Shown: positions 44,315-53,771, counted from the stretch's first letter. The stretch is DNA of 64,000 nucleotides from Commensalibacter communis (GCF_947179015.1 NZ_CAMXCM010000001.1:421387-485386); one strand, 5' to 3'. Notes: generated by a model from the sequence alone, not told the origin. A program made the numbers and translations.

Positions 44315-44881
44315 ATGAATAAATTACAATATTTTTTACTTTTCTCAATTGTTTCAATCTTTTGCGGGAATAGCAATTTAAGTTATGCCCAGGAAACTCA
44401 GCAGAATGACATTATACAAGGACCTTTTAAAACGAGTTTATATCCAGAGGGTAAAATTTATTTTGTTAAAGAAAATGATGCCACACCAGATGATCGCTGT
44501 CAGATGATTGCTTTTATGCTGGAATATAAGCAAGATCATATAGTGAAAAAAGAAAAGATTGATGAATATGAAGAAAATGGTGGTTGTGTAGAGGTTGCCT
44601 CGGTATTTTTCGACAAAATTCATAATAAACCTTATATATTTGTAATGCAAAAATGGGAGCATAGTTTTCCACCTGCTATTCAGATGGGGAGTGATAGTTA
44701 TGAAATAAGGGCTTATACTAAAAATAAAGAGGGAAAATTAGTTATAGATGCAGATGTTTCTGCTGATCCTAATTTTGAAGGAATAGACGGAATTGTTGAT
44801 GATGATGTTAATCCTGAACGTCACTATAAATATAAAACAGCAGCAGACGTAAAGCGATACTTAAAGAAGAAATATCATTAA
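44315..44881 (+). CDS. Secreted protein of unknown function
   Basis: 188 residues with a signal peptide (YFLLFSIVSIFCGNSNLSYA-QE). The mature part is acidic and beta-rich, with two cysteines (DDRCQM and GGCVEV) that could bridge, and motifs such as FKTSLYPEGKIYFVKEND and HNKPYIFVMQKWEHS. No family recognised. It lies alone between metY (minus) and a group of small genes. Its end is a basic tail (KRYLKKKYH). Confidence 0.65.
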   Translation: MNKLQYFLLFSIVSIFCGNSNLSYAQETQQNDIIQGPFKTSLYPEGKIYFVKENDATPDDRCQMIAFMLEYKQDHIVKKEKIDEYEENGGCVEVASVFFDKIHNKPYIFVMQKWEHSFPPAIQMGSDSYEIRAYTKNKEGKLVIDADVSADPNFEGIDGIVDDDVNPERHYKYKTAADVKRYLKKKYH

Positions 44882-45008
44882 TGATTTAATTTAATATAAT
44901 GACTTTATCATATGAATATTAGTTTGTTACATTACCTAAAAACTAGTAACCTTAAAAAATATTCGAAATATTAATAAATACGATAGAATGACAGAGGGTA
45001 AAAAGGTA

Positions 45009-45557
45009 ATGGATCATAACAACAAAAATTTTGATAAGCATGACTGTAATACGATAGAGCAATCAAATCTAGCTCGTTGGCCAGACCCTGATTTAGATCC
45101 AGATGTGTATTTGTCTTTGACGCCAACACCCGACGGTATGAAGCCTATCTTTAATTTAGGCGTCAGAATGTGTATTGGATTTTATGATAAAGAAGGTGCC
45201 ATTTATGATTATCAAGGTGTCTTGACGGAGCATTCTATATCAAGGACACATCCTTATTACACGGAGAATGTGTCATCTACTACGCTCTATGATTTTTCGC
45301 AAGAAGATTGGTTTCCTCTTCTTGATGCTCAACATTATATCCCTAAAATTATTTTAGTGCATGTAATAAAAAATGGAATAAGATCCAAAGATCCAAATAA
45401 TTATGGTTTTGGATTAATGTATAAAATGTACACCGCTATTGTATTTCGATATGGTCAAGCGATGATGGTAACAGTCCTTGTCAATGTAAGAACGTGGGAG
45501 ATAAGGCATTTTAAGGCTTTGGAACCGCATAATCTGGATGAAAAGATATCTCAATAG
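45009..45557 (+). CDS. Hypothetical soluble protein
   Basis: 182 residues from ATG 45009; an ATG at 44988 would add seven residues but has no ribosome site, while GAGGG lies 10 bases before 45009. Soluble, no signal peptide, beta-rich after a Pro/Asp-rich start (WPDPDLDPDVYLSLTPTPDG), with SISRTHPYYTENVSSTTLYDFSQED in the middle. First of three small genes on this strand (with 45698 and 46254). No family recognised. Confidence 0.6.
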   Translation: MDHNNKNFDKHDCNTIEQSNLARWPDPDLDPDVYLSLTPTPDGMKPIFNLGVRMCIGFYDKEGAIYDYQGVLTEHSISRTHPYYTENVSSTTLYDFSQEDWFPLLDAQHYIPKIILVHVIKNGIRSKDPNNYGFGLMYKMYTAIVFRYGQAMMVTVLVNVRTWEIRHFKALEPHNLDEKISQ

Positions 45558-45697
45558 GCTTATGAATATAATTAAAACACTACATTTCAACGTTCATATA
45601 TCAAAGATATAGAAAATCATAAGAAACATGTGCATGCAACATGTTCGATAAAATATGATTGTCAAGAATATACAGATTGGCAATGGGTAGAGAAAGA

Positions 45698-46219
45698 ATG
45701 ATCGAAATTATAGGGAAAGATGGCGGTATTCTTCAGCTCGAAGTTAATTATACGAGCTGTGGTGGTATAGAATATACTTTCTATTATAAAAATAATGATA
45801 TTTTTTTCATGTGCAAAGATGATTATTGTGATGATGACTATTTATGGGACTTTAAACGTGATTTAAAAGAATTACTGAAAAATAAGCAAAATTCCACTAT
45901 TCCAGAAAAAATATACCAAGAATCTGACACTTGGCTGACAATTCAATTAAAGACAATGTTTCCTTTTTTATCTGGCAAAACATCTGGATCATTAATCAAA
46001 GAAAATGAGCATGATAGTTGTTCATTTCACTTTGTATATCCTGATGCTACTTTGGAATGTAAAAAGATTGAAGATTCTTCAGACTATCTAATCGAATTTG
46101 AGTTTATTGATCCAAATATTGTGCAGGATATAGTTGAGGGCATGTTAGCTTTGAAAGGATCTTTAACGGTTACCAGAGCAGCTTTATGGGATTTCCATCA
46201 AGATTTATTATCACTTTAA
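45698..46219 (+). CDS. Hypothetical protein, WapI-like immunity-type fold suspected
   Basis: 173 residues from ATG 45698, chosen because the next gene begins with the same N-terminal pattern (MIEIIGKDGG here, MIEIKGEREL there). Beta-rich, with a helix near the end (VTRAALWDFHQDLL). 'M-I-E-I-x-G' followed by alternating strands, then a helix with (Y/F)E or LKELL, resembles immunity proteins of the WapI/DUF6228 kind, by eye only. Contains FMCKDDYCDDDYLWDF. The gene is 34 bases before its paralogue. Confidence 0.5.
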   Translation: MIEIIGKDGGILQLEVNYTSCGGIEYTFYYKNNDIFFMCKDDYCDDDYLWDFKRDLKELLKNKQNSTIPEKIYQESDTWLTIQLKTMFPFLSGKTSGSLIKENEHDSCSFHFVYPDATLECKKIEDSSDYLIEFEFIDPNIVQDIVEGMLALKGSLTVTRAALWDFHQDLLSL

Positions 46220-46253
46220 AAGATTTTAAATATAGTTACATGGAAAAAAAATA

Positions 46254-46691
46254 ATGATAGAAATAAAAGGCGAACGTGAGCTGATTCAGATTGATGTTAC
46301 TCAATCGAATACAGATAAAAAACAATGGCAATCTGGAGATAATATAAGCTGTAACATCTATTTTCAAAAACTCGAATGTAAGTTCGCATCAAAAGATATC
46401 GTGATTAGTTACGATGCATTGGAAATGTTTGCTAATGAACTAAAGATGCTTATTAATAGTCATAGAGGTGGTTGTGGTTGCTCTTTCACTGATGAAAATC
46501 AAGTTATTTTCCTAGGGTATGAAATTGATAGAAACCCATCTAGACCTGTTATTGTCTTGGAAAATAATGTTTATAAAGTGGGATTCAATCTTCTTTATCA
46601 TAAGGGCAGTGATATTTTCCTCAGTGGATACTTATATTCTAGCAAAGAGCAGTTACAACAAACAATCCAACAAATAGAGAGGTTGTTATGA
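46254..46691 (+). CDS. Hypothetical protein, paralogue-like of the preceding gene
   Basis: 145 residues. Begins MIEIKGEREL, like the preceding gene, then beta strands (NISCNIYFQKLECKF), a helix (YDALEMFANELKMLI) and a C-terminal strand-helix (FLSGYLYSSKEQLQQTIQQIERL). The N-terminal strand plus helix layout is shared with small immunity proteins; no toxin gene is visible beside it. Cysteines cluster at GGCGCSF. It converges on the next gene with 12 bases between. Confidence 0.5.
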   Translation: MIEIKGERELIQIDVTQSNTDKKQWQSGDNISCNIYFQKLECKFASKDIVISYDALEMFANELKMLINSHRGGCGCSFTDENQVIFLGYEIDRNPSRPVIVLENNVYKVGFNLLYHKGSDIFLSGYLYSSKEQLQQTIQQIERLL

Positions 46692-46703
46692 GTATTTACT
46701 AAC

Positions 46704-47312
46704 TTATTTCTTGCCTTGCTTAGCCTGTGTCAACATTTCATAAGAACGTGCAAAGTTTGTTTTAAAATAGATTATATCTGTTTCTGCCAATTTATTTTCG
46801 GCATAGGCACAACTGAGCAAATAATCTCTCATTTCATTAAGTAAATCAAGTTCTGTTGGAAACAGATCATTAGTTGTCAAGGAACCAGCTGGTGCATTTT
46901 GAATAAGTTTGGTTGCTCTGTATTTTAATGGATATTCAATCCAAGAATGATAATCCCCAATGGCTTCAATGATCTTATGATTAGATAACAAAGCATTCGT
47001 GACTGTTGAATGCACCAAGTAGTTTTGAAAATAAAGGTTCATAAAGGTTGTTTTATCTTCTGCCTCTTCGAAATCTTGAAAAATATGGATGAAATCAGAG
47101 GGTTTGTTAATAAGATAAACACAGATATAATCAATCAAGTAATCACAACAAATACTCAAAGGGCTGTCGCTGTTATTAACCGAGCATTCTTTGACTGCAT
47201 GGCATAGGATAGAAGAAATCTTATCTTCTTTACACCATAATTGTTGAACAAATTCTGGATTTTGGAATGCTGAGCTAATGTAATATTGCGATGCTGGGGA
47301 TTGGTTGGACAT
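46704..47312 (-). CDS. Hypothetical helical protein
   Basis: 202 residues, predominantly helical, no signal peptide or membrane segment. Features seen: FVQQLWCKEDKISSILCHAVKE, ICCDYLIDYICVYLINKP, and a C-terminal ELDLLNEMRDYLLSCAYAENKL. Rich in cysteine (at least six) for a cytoplasmic protein. ATG 47312 is well placed; a GGA stretch lies upstream (AAGGAAAATTC). No family recognised. It is convergent with the immunity-like pair. Confidence 0.6.
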   Translation of the reverse strand: MSNQSPASQYYISSAFQNPEFVQQLWCKEDKISSILCHAVKECSVNNSDSPLSICCDYLIDYICVYLINKPSDFIHIFQDFEEAEDKTTFMNLYFQNYLVHSTVTNALLSNHKIIEAIGDYHSWIEYPLKYRATKLIQNAPAGSLTTNDLFPTELDLLNEMRDYLLSCAYAENKLAETDIIYFKTNFARSYEMLTQAKQGKK

Positions 47313-47634
47313 GAATTTTCCTTGAAGTTAATATTAATTTACATTTAAAATTATTTTTATTTTACTCCGAAACATAGAAGCATATTGTCATTCGGTAAAA
47401 TTTGTTTTTGGTGGTCAATAATAAATAATAAACTCTGCAATCCTAACATTCTTAGCACAATACTTAAATACGCATTAGGTAAATAATAGTTAAAAAAGTC
47501 ATGATTATATGATACTCAACTATGGAGAGATATAATGTATATTGCAACAAGTAAAATACATTTAGATATTTCAATATAATCGATTGTTGGATAACAATAA
47601 AAATACAAATATTATCTGATTGATAGGTGCTTTT
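47313..47634. other. Non-coding region before the secreted nuclease
   Basis: AT-rich. The only credible element is a 14-codon frame at 47535–47579 (MYIATSKIHLDISI) preceded by a good GGAGAG site; it could be a leader peptide or a worn gene start. No clear terminator or riboswitch fold seen. Confidence 0.4.
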
Positions 47635-48441
47635 TTGAAGAAAATATATATTGCCGCTTTACTCGGATTGTTCATAACGGTTCCTGCAAAGGCGTATCTT
47701 GCTTGCCCTTATATCGTTCCTGTTCCTTTGAATAGTTCGCCATCTCCGTTGGTCAATCCAGAGCCAACACCGTTGGTTAGTCAAGCGGATCAAAAGGTTT
47801 GTGGTAATGGGTATGCGTGGGGATTTTCGACGAAAACCAATGTTAATGTTTATGCAGCTGAACATATAACCAAAGATCAGATTTTAAAAGCTCGGGAAAT
47901 GCGGCGTTTTGGTACATTTGATAATAGAGATCCGTTGATTCAAAATTATCGCAACTCTGGATATGATCGTGGTCACATGGCTCCCAGTGGGGATATGGGG
48001 GATTATGAGTCTCAAGTCAAAACATTTGTGCCTCAAAACTTAGTCCCGCAGACAAGACAATTAAATAGTGGGAAGTGGAATTGGATCGAGGGTCAGGTTC
48101 GTCAAATGGCAGTGCAATATGGTGAAGTTTATGCGGTGACAGGTCCATATTTCCAAGGAAGAACAAAAACAATTGGCAAAGATAACCTTTGGGTGCCTTA
48201 TGCCACGTGGAAAGCAATTTACATTCCATCTACCAAAGAAGCAGGGGTTTATTTCTGTCGAAATACTCAAAAACCCAAATGCTATGTTCAAACGGTTGCT
48301 TTTTTCACTGAAAAAACTGGAATTGACCCATTTCCAACATTGGCACCATCCATCAAAGAACAAAAACCAGCATTTCCAAAAATGGGTGAATATCGAAAGA
48401 AATCTAATCCATATGCTAAACATCAAAAATATAATTATTAA
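47635..48441 (+). CDS. Secreted DNA/RNA non-specific endonuclease (ββα-Me, NucA/Sm type)
   Basis: About 268 residues from TTG 47635 (an upstream TTG 47620 is also possible). Signal peptide (KKIYIAALLGLFITVPAKA). The nuclease domain carries the catalytic DRGHMAPSGDM, with histidine as general base, and the later metal-binding asparagine in LVPQTRQLNSGKWNW. Secreted nucleases of this type degrade extracellular nucleic acid for nutrition or against NETs/biofilm. It ends with a basic tail (KKSNPYAKHQKYNY). The stop overlaps the next start by one base (TAATG), so the downstream secreted protein is translationally coupled. Confidence 0.88.
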   Translation: MKKIYIAALLGLFITVPAKAYLACPYIVPVPLNSSPSPLVNPEPTPLVSQADQKVCGNGYAWGFSTKTNVNVYAAEHITKDQILKAREMRRFGTFDNRDPLIQNYRNSGYDRGHMAPSGDMGDYESQVKTFVPQNLVPQTRQLNSGKWNWIEGQVRQMAVQYGEVYAVTGPYFQGRTKTIGKDNLWVPYATWKAIYIPSTKEAGVYFCRNTQKPKCYVQTVAFFTEKTGIDPFPTLAPSIKEQKPAFPKMGEYRKKSNPYAKHQKYNY

Positions 48442-48833
48442 TGCATCCATTCTATCAAATATTGAGCGCATTTTTACTTTTATGTGAAAATGCTATTTTG
48501 TATCCTGCTTTCGCGCAATCAGATAAGAACACATATATGACAGACGATAAGTTGAAATTTGTTCAAGATAAAGCTAATGATTTTTTAAAACGTTATAATC
48601 AAGAATACCACACCAGTTGGGAGGCTTTAGCTCTTAATCCCAAAATCAGTATACCTCAATGTGCTGGTGCAATGTCGGCTAAATGGGGTAACAGATTTAT
48701 GAATGGAGATAAAATAACCATTGATGTAGAACGCTATGTTATTTTAGTAACTTGTGCTAAGGATCAAAGCGGCTCTTCTTGGACGGTTGATGTTCCTACA
48801 ACAAGACCTGATCGCGTCACTGTGCATCAATAA
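48441..48833 (+). CDS. Small secreted protein coupled to the nuclease
   Basis: 130 residues with a signal peptide (ILSAFLLLCENAILYPAFA-QS). The mature part has two cysteines (PQCAGA and VTCAKD) that could bridge, an N-terminal helix (KLKFVQDKANDFLKRYN) and a beta-rich end (GSSWTVDVPTTRPDRVTV). The ATG overlaps the nuclease stop (TAATG). Its role is unknown; partner, inhibitor or chaperone of the nuclease are possibilities based only on coupling. Confidence 0.65.
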   Translation: MHPFYQILSAFLLLCENAILYPAFAQSDKNTYMTDDKLKFVQDKANDFLKRYNQEYHTSWEALALNPKISIPQCAGAMSAKWGNRFMNGDKITIDVERYVILVTCAKDQSGSSWTVDVPTTRPDRVTVHQ

Positions 48834-49056
48834 TCAATTCGTAATGTTGAAATCAAGAGTATCATTTTAGCTTATAAGTAATAAACCCTATGATAATAAA
48901 ATTCGATGAGTTAATTATGGATGGAGTTAAATCTCCACCGACATAAGACACTCTGAGATAACTTAATTTTTAAAAATTAGTTGTTGGTGAAACTTGGATA
49001 ATAAAGTGGTTTATGTTGTTTCACCTGATCTTATCATGATTATAGGTTTCAGTCTT

Positions 49057-49668
49057 ATGTCTTTTATCGGAATTTTAATTCTTCAATTTTTTGCTTTGAT
49101 TATTCCTGGGCCAGATTTCTTGTTGGTTTCTAGAACAGGAATTACAGGCAGTAAAGTCGCAGTCTGTCAAGTGGTTGCTGGGATTTGTACAGGTGCTTTA
49201 ATATGGATGATTTTATCGATCCTTGGGTTACATATTTTATTTCAAACTTACCCTGTTGTTAATCAATTAGTTATGTTGGGTGGGGCTTGTTATCTAATAT
49301 ATTTGGCTTACGGGATTATCAAACAGTCCAATCTGGAAATTGGTAATGTAGCTATTCAAGGACAGCGTTATTATCTAAAAGGGGTCATGTGCAATTTATC
49401 TAATCCTAAAGCAATTATTTATTTTGCAAGCGTTTTTTCAGCGTTGCCTTTGGGATCAGATATAACCAATATTATACTGATTATCATTTTACTTTTAGTT
49501 GAAAGCTTTTTATGTTTTGTTGGATTGGGTATTTTATTCTCTCATTCTATGATTAAAAGAATATATCAACAATATACCAAAAAAATAGATATCGTTTCAG
49601 CGATTATCTTTATATTTTTTGCGTTATTATTATTGTTTAAATTTTTAGTTTCAGTCGATTTAGGGTGA
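49057..49668 (+). CDS. LysE/RhtB-family amino-acid exporter
   Basis: 203 residues from ATG 49057 (MSFIGILILQFFALIIPGPDFLLVSRTG), which places the family motif PGPDFLLV at its usual distance; upstream starts at 49036 or 48994 (TTG) would extend the N-terminus. Six membrane segments. The second motif CNLSNPKAIIYFASVF is the conserved loop of the family. These proteins export amino acids or related compounds with proton exchange. Substrate unknown. No LysR/Lrp regulator adjoins it. Confidence 0.85.
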   Translation: MSFIGILILQFFALIIPGPDFLLVSRTGITGSKVAVCQVVAGICTGALIWMILSILGLHILFQTYPVVNQLVMLGGACYLIYLAYGIIKQSNLEIGNVAIQGQRYYLKGVMCNLSNPKAIIYFASVFSALPLGSDITNIILIIILLLVESFLCFVGLGILFSHSMIKRIYQQYTKKIDIVSAIIFIFFALLLLFKFLVSVDLG

Positions 49669-49748
49669 AGTGATAGATAAATGTGATTTGTTATTTTAAC
49701 GATAAAGTGATTAACTAATACTTATTTCATTAAAATAGGATGGCTCTT

Positions 49749-50852
49749 ATGTTACAAATTATTCAGTCTCCTTCTAAATATATTCAAGGACCTAATGCTC
49801 TACAAAAAATTGGGTGTTATGGAAAGTTATTAGCAGATCACTATCTAGTTATTGCAGATAAAGTCGTGATGAATATAACCAAAGACATTATCGAAAATAG
49901 TTTAAAAACAGAATCAGTTCAGAGCCATTTTGAGCTTTTTAATGGTGAGTGTTCTAAAAACGAAATTCACCGCCTAGGTGATGTATTAAAAGCCAATAAT
50001 TGTCGAGGCGTGATCGGTGTTGGTGGCGGAAAAGCGCTTGATACGGCTAAGGCTGTTGCTTATTATAATAAAGTACCTGTTTTAATCGTACCAACGATTG
50101 CTTCGAATGATGCGCCGACCAGCGCGTTGTCTGTGATATATACCGAAAAAGGCGAATTTGAAGAATATTTAATGTATCCGACTAACCCAGATATGGTTTT
50201 CATGGATACAATAATTGTTGCCAAAGCACCCGTTCGTTTATTCGTTGCTGGAATGGGGGATGCATTATCAACCTACTTTGAAGGACGTGCTTGCTCAATG
50301 TCACGTGCAAAAACAATGGCTGGTGGGCAATCAACCTTGGCCGCAATGGGATTGGCAAAACTATGTTATGAAACCTTGTTAGAAGAGGGATATAAAGCAA
50401 AGTTGGCTGTTGAAAATGGCGTTTCCACATCTGCTGTAGAGCGTATTATTGAAGCAAATACATATTTAAGTGGTATTGGATTTGAAAGCTCTGGCTTGGC
50501 TGCAGCGCATGCGATCCATAATGGATTTACGGTATTAGAAGAATGCCACCATATGTATCATGGTGAAAAAGTTGCTTTTGGCACATTGACCCAACTTGTG
50601 CTGGAAAATGCATCGGAAGAAGAGCTGGAAACTGTGTTAGATTTTTGTGATCGTCTTGGGTTACCAATTACTTTGGCTCAAATTGGGGTTAAAGAAGGGG
50701 ATGGATTTACAGAAAAGAAAATTATGGAAGTTGCTAAAGCCAGTTGTGCGGAAGGGGAAACTATTCATAATATGCCGTTCAAAGTCACACCAGAACGAGT
50801 TTATGCAGCGATTTTGACCGCTGATGCGCTGGGTAAAGCATGGCGAGCATAA
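49749..50852 (+). CDS. gldA: Glycerol dehydrogenase GldA
   Basis: 367 residues from ATG 49749 (MLQIIQSPSKYIQGPNAL), matching the E. coli GldA start (MDRIIQSPGKYIQGAD) better than ATG 49740. Iron-containing alcohol dehydrogenase fold: nucleotide-binding GVIGVGGGKALDTAKA, VPTIASNDAPTSALSVIYT, zinc ligands in AGMGDALSTYFE (Asp), LAAAHAIHNG (His) and MYHGEKVAFG (His). It oxidises glycerol to dihydroxyacetone with NAD+, a typical acetic acid bacterial and gut capacity. Stands alone; no dhaKLM or dha operon next to it. Confidence 0.95.
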   Translation: MLQIIQSPSKYIQGPNALQKIGCYGKLLADHYLVIADKVVMNITKDIIENSLKTESVQSHFELFNGECSKNEIHRLGDVLKANNCRGVIGVGGGKALDTAKAVAYYNKVPVLIVPTIASNDAPTSALSVIYTEKGEFEEYLMYPTNPDMVFMDTIIVAKAPVRLFVAGMGDALSTYFEGRACSMSRAKTMAGGQSTLAAMGLAKLCYETLLEEGYKAKLAVENGVSTSAVERIIEANTYLSGIGFESSGLAAAHAIHNGFTVLEECHHMYHGEKVAFGTLTQLVLENASEEELETVLDFCDRLGLPITLAQIGVKEGDGFTEKKIMEVAKASCAEGETIHNMPFKVTPERVYAAILTADALGKAWRA

Positions 50853-50940
50853 GCTCTTATTTATGGTATAAAATTCTACGTTTTATTGGTGAACAATATA
50901 TGATATTAAACTTCTTTTAATACAAAAAGTTGAGGATAAA

Positions 50941-52158
50941 ATGACCTATGATGCGGTTGGGCCATTATGTATCATTTTATTAATTATGGTTGTTTTCCTC
51001 AGCTTACCTATTCCTCTGTTTCGAAATATCCAAGTGGTTCAGCAAAGACAAGATAATCGTTTATATACGATTGATGGTTTACGTGGATATTTAGCCTATT
51101 TTATTGTCTTTTTGCACGCAACTGTTTGGTATAATTTAATTTCAGTTCATCAATTTAAAGGTTCAGAACATACAAATGTAGAGCTGTTGGGAACAACGGG
51201 TTTATGTATATTTTTTATGGTTTCATCATTTTTATTTTGGACAAGATGGTTAAATCATCAAGGGAAAATTCAAGTTATTCCTTTTTATATCAAACGTTTT
51301 TTTCGAATTGCACCCATTTATTACTTATGTATCTTATGTCTGTTTATTGCGGTAATGAGCAAAACCCACTGGCACTTAGATGTTTCTATTTGGAGTTTTA
51401 TTAAACAGATTCTTTCTTGGCTAAGTTTTGGATTATTTTCTTTTCCGCCCATTAACGGATATGGATTAACTTCCTTATTAGTGATGGGGGTAGTGTGGAC
51501 TATTCCTTATGAATGGATGCTTTATCTGGCTTTGCCTATTATCGGGGTGTTTAGTAAAAATATTTGGTTATCTTTTTGGTTTGCAATAACTCTGTGTGTA
51601 TTCACTGTTCTAGCCCAATTTTATTGGAAAATTCATTTTATCGCTGATAATGACATGATGCCTTTTGCGTCTTATGCGATTGGGATGTTGATTGCAACAT
51701 TAAAACAGATGAAGTGGCAGCCACCATTAAATGATATATGTGGCTCATTCATAATGACTGGTTGTATCATATTGCTGTTAATTTTTTGTCATAAATATCC
51801 AGAACCTTTGATGTTATTTTTTTGTGGCGTTTTTTTCTATTGCGTTGTTTCTGGAGGGTCTTTATTTGGCTTGTTTAAACTTCCTGCATCACAACGAATG
51901 GGGAGAGTCAGTTACAGTATTTATCTATGCCAAGGTTTAATTTTATATTTTTTTAGTGATACGTTAATCTTTGTAAAACAGTTTATGTTGCGTTCCATTT
52001 GGCATTATTGGGTGGCTTTTTTAGGAGAATGTATCATTCTTTTAATAATTGCTTGTTGTTTATATATAATTGTTGAAAAACCTTGTATGGATTTAGGCAG
52101 AGAGATAGCTGATAAATATATAAAAAACAAAAGAAATAAGTGTGTTACAACTAAATGA
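50941..52158 (+). CDS. Acyltransferase 3 family membrane protein, copy 1
   Basis: 405 residues with ten or so membrane segments. N-terminal motif YTIDGLRGYLAYFIVFLHA with the catalytic-type histidine, then CIFFMVSSFLFWTRWLNHQGK and IKRFFRIAPIYYLC (R-x-x-R-I-x-P). These proteins O-acylate surface glycans, LPS or lipids. Its stop overlaps the next start (ATGA), and the next gene is a clear paralogue, so this is a tandem duplication with translational coupling. Confidence 0.9.
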   Translation: MTYDAVGPLCIILLIMVVFLSLPIPLFRNIQVVQQRQDNRLYTIDGLRGYLAYFIVFLHATVWYNLISVHQFKGSEHTNVELLGTTGLCIFFMVSSFLFWTRWLNHQGKIQVIPFYIKRFFRIAPIYYLCILCLFIAVMSKTHWHLDVSIWSFIKQILSWLSFGLFSFPPINGYGLTSLLVMGVVWTIPYEWMLYLALPIIGVFSKNIWLSFWFAITLCVFTVLAQFYWKIHFIADNDMMPFASYAIGMLIATLKQMKWQPPLNDICGSFIMTGCIILLLIFCHKYPEPLMLFFCGVFFYCVVSGGSLFGLFKLPASQRMGRVSYSIYLCQGLILYFFSDTLIFVKQFMLRSIWHYWVAFLGECIILLIIACCLYIIVEKPCMDLGREIADKYIKNKRNKCVTTK

Positions 52159-53333
52159 CTTATTTTTCGATTTGGCCATTTTTTATAATTATGGCGCTGC
52201 TTTTATTGGTCTTATCTTTGCCGATATTTAGAGTGATTAAACCAAACACACAAAACACACATCGTGTTCAAACGATTGATGGATTAAGAGGTTTTTTAGC
52301 CTATGGTGTTGTGTTTTCTCATGGTCAAAACTTCCATACATTATTAGCAACAGGACAATGGGCAGGCAGCCCTAATCCTTTTTACAATATGTTTGGAACC
52401 GTAGCAGTTCGTTTGTTTTTTATGATAACGGCGTATCTATTTTGGTCAAGATTATTAGCATCTCATGGGAAAATGAATTGGCAATCTTTTTATATCAAGC
52501 GTTTGTTTCGTATAGCCCCAGTCTATTGGTGTGCTTGTCTGGGTGTTTTTACCATTGTGATGATAGAAACGCATTGGACATTGCGAGTGCCTTGGACAGA
52601 GTTTGCTAAACAAATTGGCTCTTGGCTGGCATTGGGTATTTTGCCACTGCCAGATATTAATAATCATATGATGAGTTTTATGATTTTACTTGGGGTTGTA
52701 TGGACATTACAATATGAGTGGTTATTTTATGGATTATTGCCTTTAGTGGCATGGTTTGCACAAAATAAAGAACGGGCACTTATTTTCATTATTTGCGCTA
52801 TTATTTTTATTTTGATTTCAGCTTATTTTCTGCAATCGTATCCTATTATCAGGCAAGTATGGGGCGTGTTATTCATGTTTTTAATGGGGATGCTTTGTGC
52901 AACCCTACAGCAATATGCGTTTATCATTCCGTTTAATTCAATGATACAATCATTCTTTGTATCAGCAATGATAATGGCTATTTTTATTTTAGCACCCAAC
53001 GGCATCTATGTTTCATCTATTTTATTTGCTGTAATTTTCTTTTTTATTATTTCAGGGTGTTCTCTTTTTGGATTACTAACTTCATCTGCTTCTCAACGTA
53101 TGGGGGAAGTAAGCTATGGGGTTTATTTGTTACAAGGAATCGTGTTTTATTGGGTTTATTCCGTCCCATTTGTACGTCATTATGTGTTACAAGGTTCTAT
53201 TGAATTTTGGGGTATTATGACTTTGATTTGCACTCTAATTCTGTTCTTTGCAATGATTGTTCATATAATCCTTGAAAAACCTGGAGTTAAAATAGGGTAT
53301 CGATTATCTGTTCTATTGAGTGCTAGAAAATAA
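52155..53333 (+). CDS. Acyltransferase 3 family membrane protein, copy 2
   Basis: 392 residues; starts in the overlap ATGA of the preceding gene. Same layout: QTIDGLRGFLAYGVVFSHG (with the catalytic-type histidine), RLFFMITAYLFWSRLLASHGK, IKRLFRIAPVYWCA, and a C-terminal MGEVSYGVYLLQGIVFYW. It is a paralogue of copy 1, sharing these three motifs in order. Substrate unknown; both probably act on cell-envelope glycans. Ends close to a convergent secreted-protein gene. Confidence 0.9.
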   Translation: MTYFSIWPFFIIMALLLLVLSLPIFRVIKPNTQNTHRVQTIDGLRGFLAYGVVFSHGQNFHTLLATGQWAGSPNPFYNMFGTVAVRLFFMITAYLFWSRLLASHGKMNWQSFYIKRLFRIAPVYWCACLGVFTIVMIETHWTLRVPWTEFAKQIGSWLALGILPLPDINNHMMSFMILLGVVWTLQYEWLFYGLLPLVAWFAQNKERALIFIICAIIFILISAYFLQSYPIIRQVWGVLFMFLMGMLCATLQQYAFIIPFNSMIQSFFVSAMIMAIFILAPNGIYVSSILFAVIFFFIISGCSLFGLLTSSASQRMGEVSYGVYLLQGIVFYWVYSVPFVRHYVLQGSIEFWGIMTLICTLILFFAMIVHIILEKPGVKIGYRLSVLLSARK

Positions 53334-53348
53334 ACATTATTATCATAA

Positions 53349-53771
53349 CTATGATTCACTAATTTTTTTATATTTAGAAAAATCTTGGCAGTTTTTGATT
53401 AAATTTCTCATACTATTAAGAAACTTTATTCCTTTAACTTTATCGGTTCTAAGAATGTGGGGTTTATTATCGGTATCGCTTAAAATAAACTCTGTATAGC
53501 CAGCCTCATCAACGCGGCTGTTTTCTGGCCAAGTAAGAAGTGAAAATTGGTATTTTCTGGTAGATTCCATTGTCACGGTAATTGAGCATATATGATCTGA
53601 ATTAACACTATATATTCTTTTACCATCAATGGTTGCTTTTCTGGGCATAGATTGTTGCAAATTATTCACTGCACTGGGATATAAAGCGGTATTTTGAACA
53701 TTTTGCCCATGAGTTTGATAAGTGACGAAAAAGCTAGTTACAAACGAACAAGATAAAAATAGTGTTTTCAT
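53349..53771 (-). CDS. Small secreted protein
   Basis: 140 residues; signal peptide (FLSCSFVTSFFVTYQTHGQ). The mature protein holds two cysteines (DHICSITV and NCQDF) and a beta-rich middle (TRKYQFSLLTWPENS). Third on this strand after 53818–54246 and 54263–54748. It does not share their four-cysteine pattern, so I treat it as a separate family. Function unknown. Confidence 0.65.
   Translation of the reverse strand: MKTLFLSCSFVTSFFVTYQTHGQNVQNTALYPSAVNNLQQSMPRKATIDGKRIYSVNSDHICSITVTMESTRKYQFSLLTWPENSRVDEAGYTEFILSDTDNKPHILRTDKVKGIKFLNSMRNLIKNCQDFSKYKKISES

Noticed and set aside
48061-48471. Long minus-strand frame opposite the secreted nuclease
   Set aside because: Antisense to the catalytic domain; Trp/Cys/Phe-rich artefact translation.
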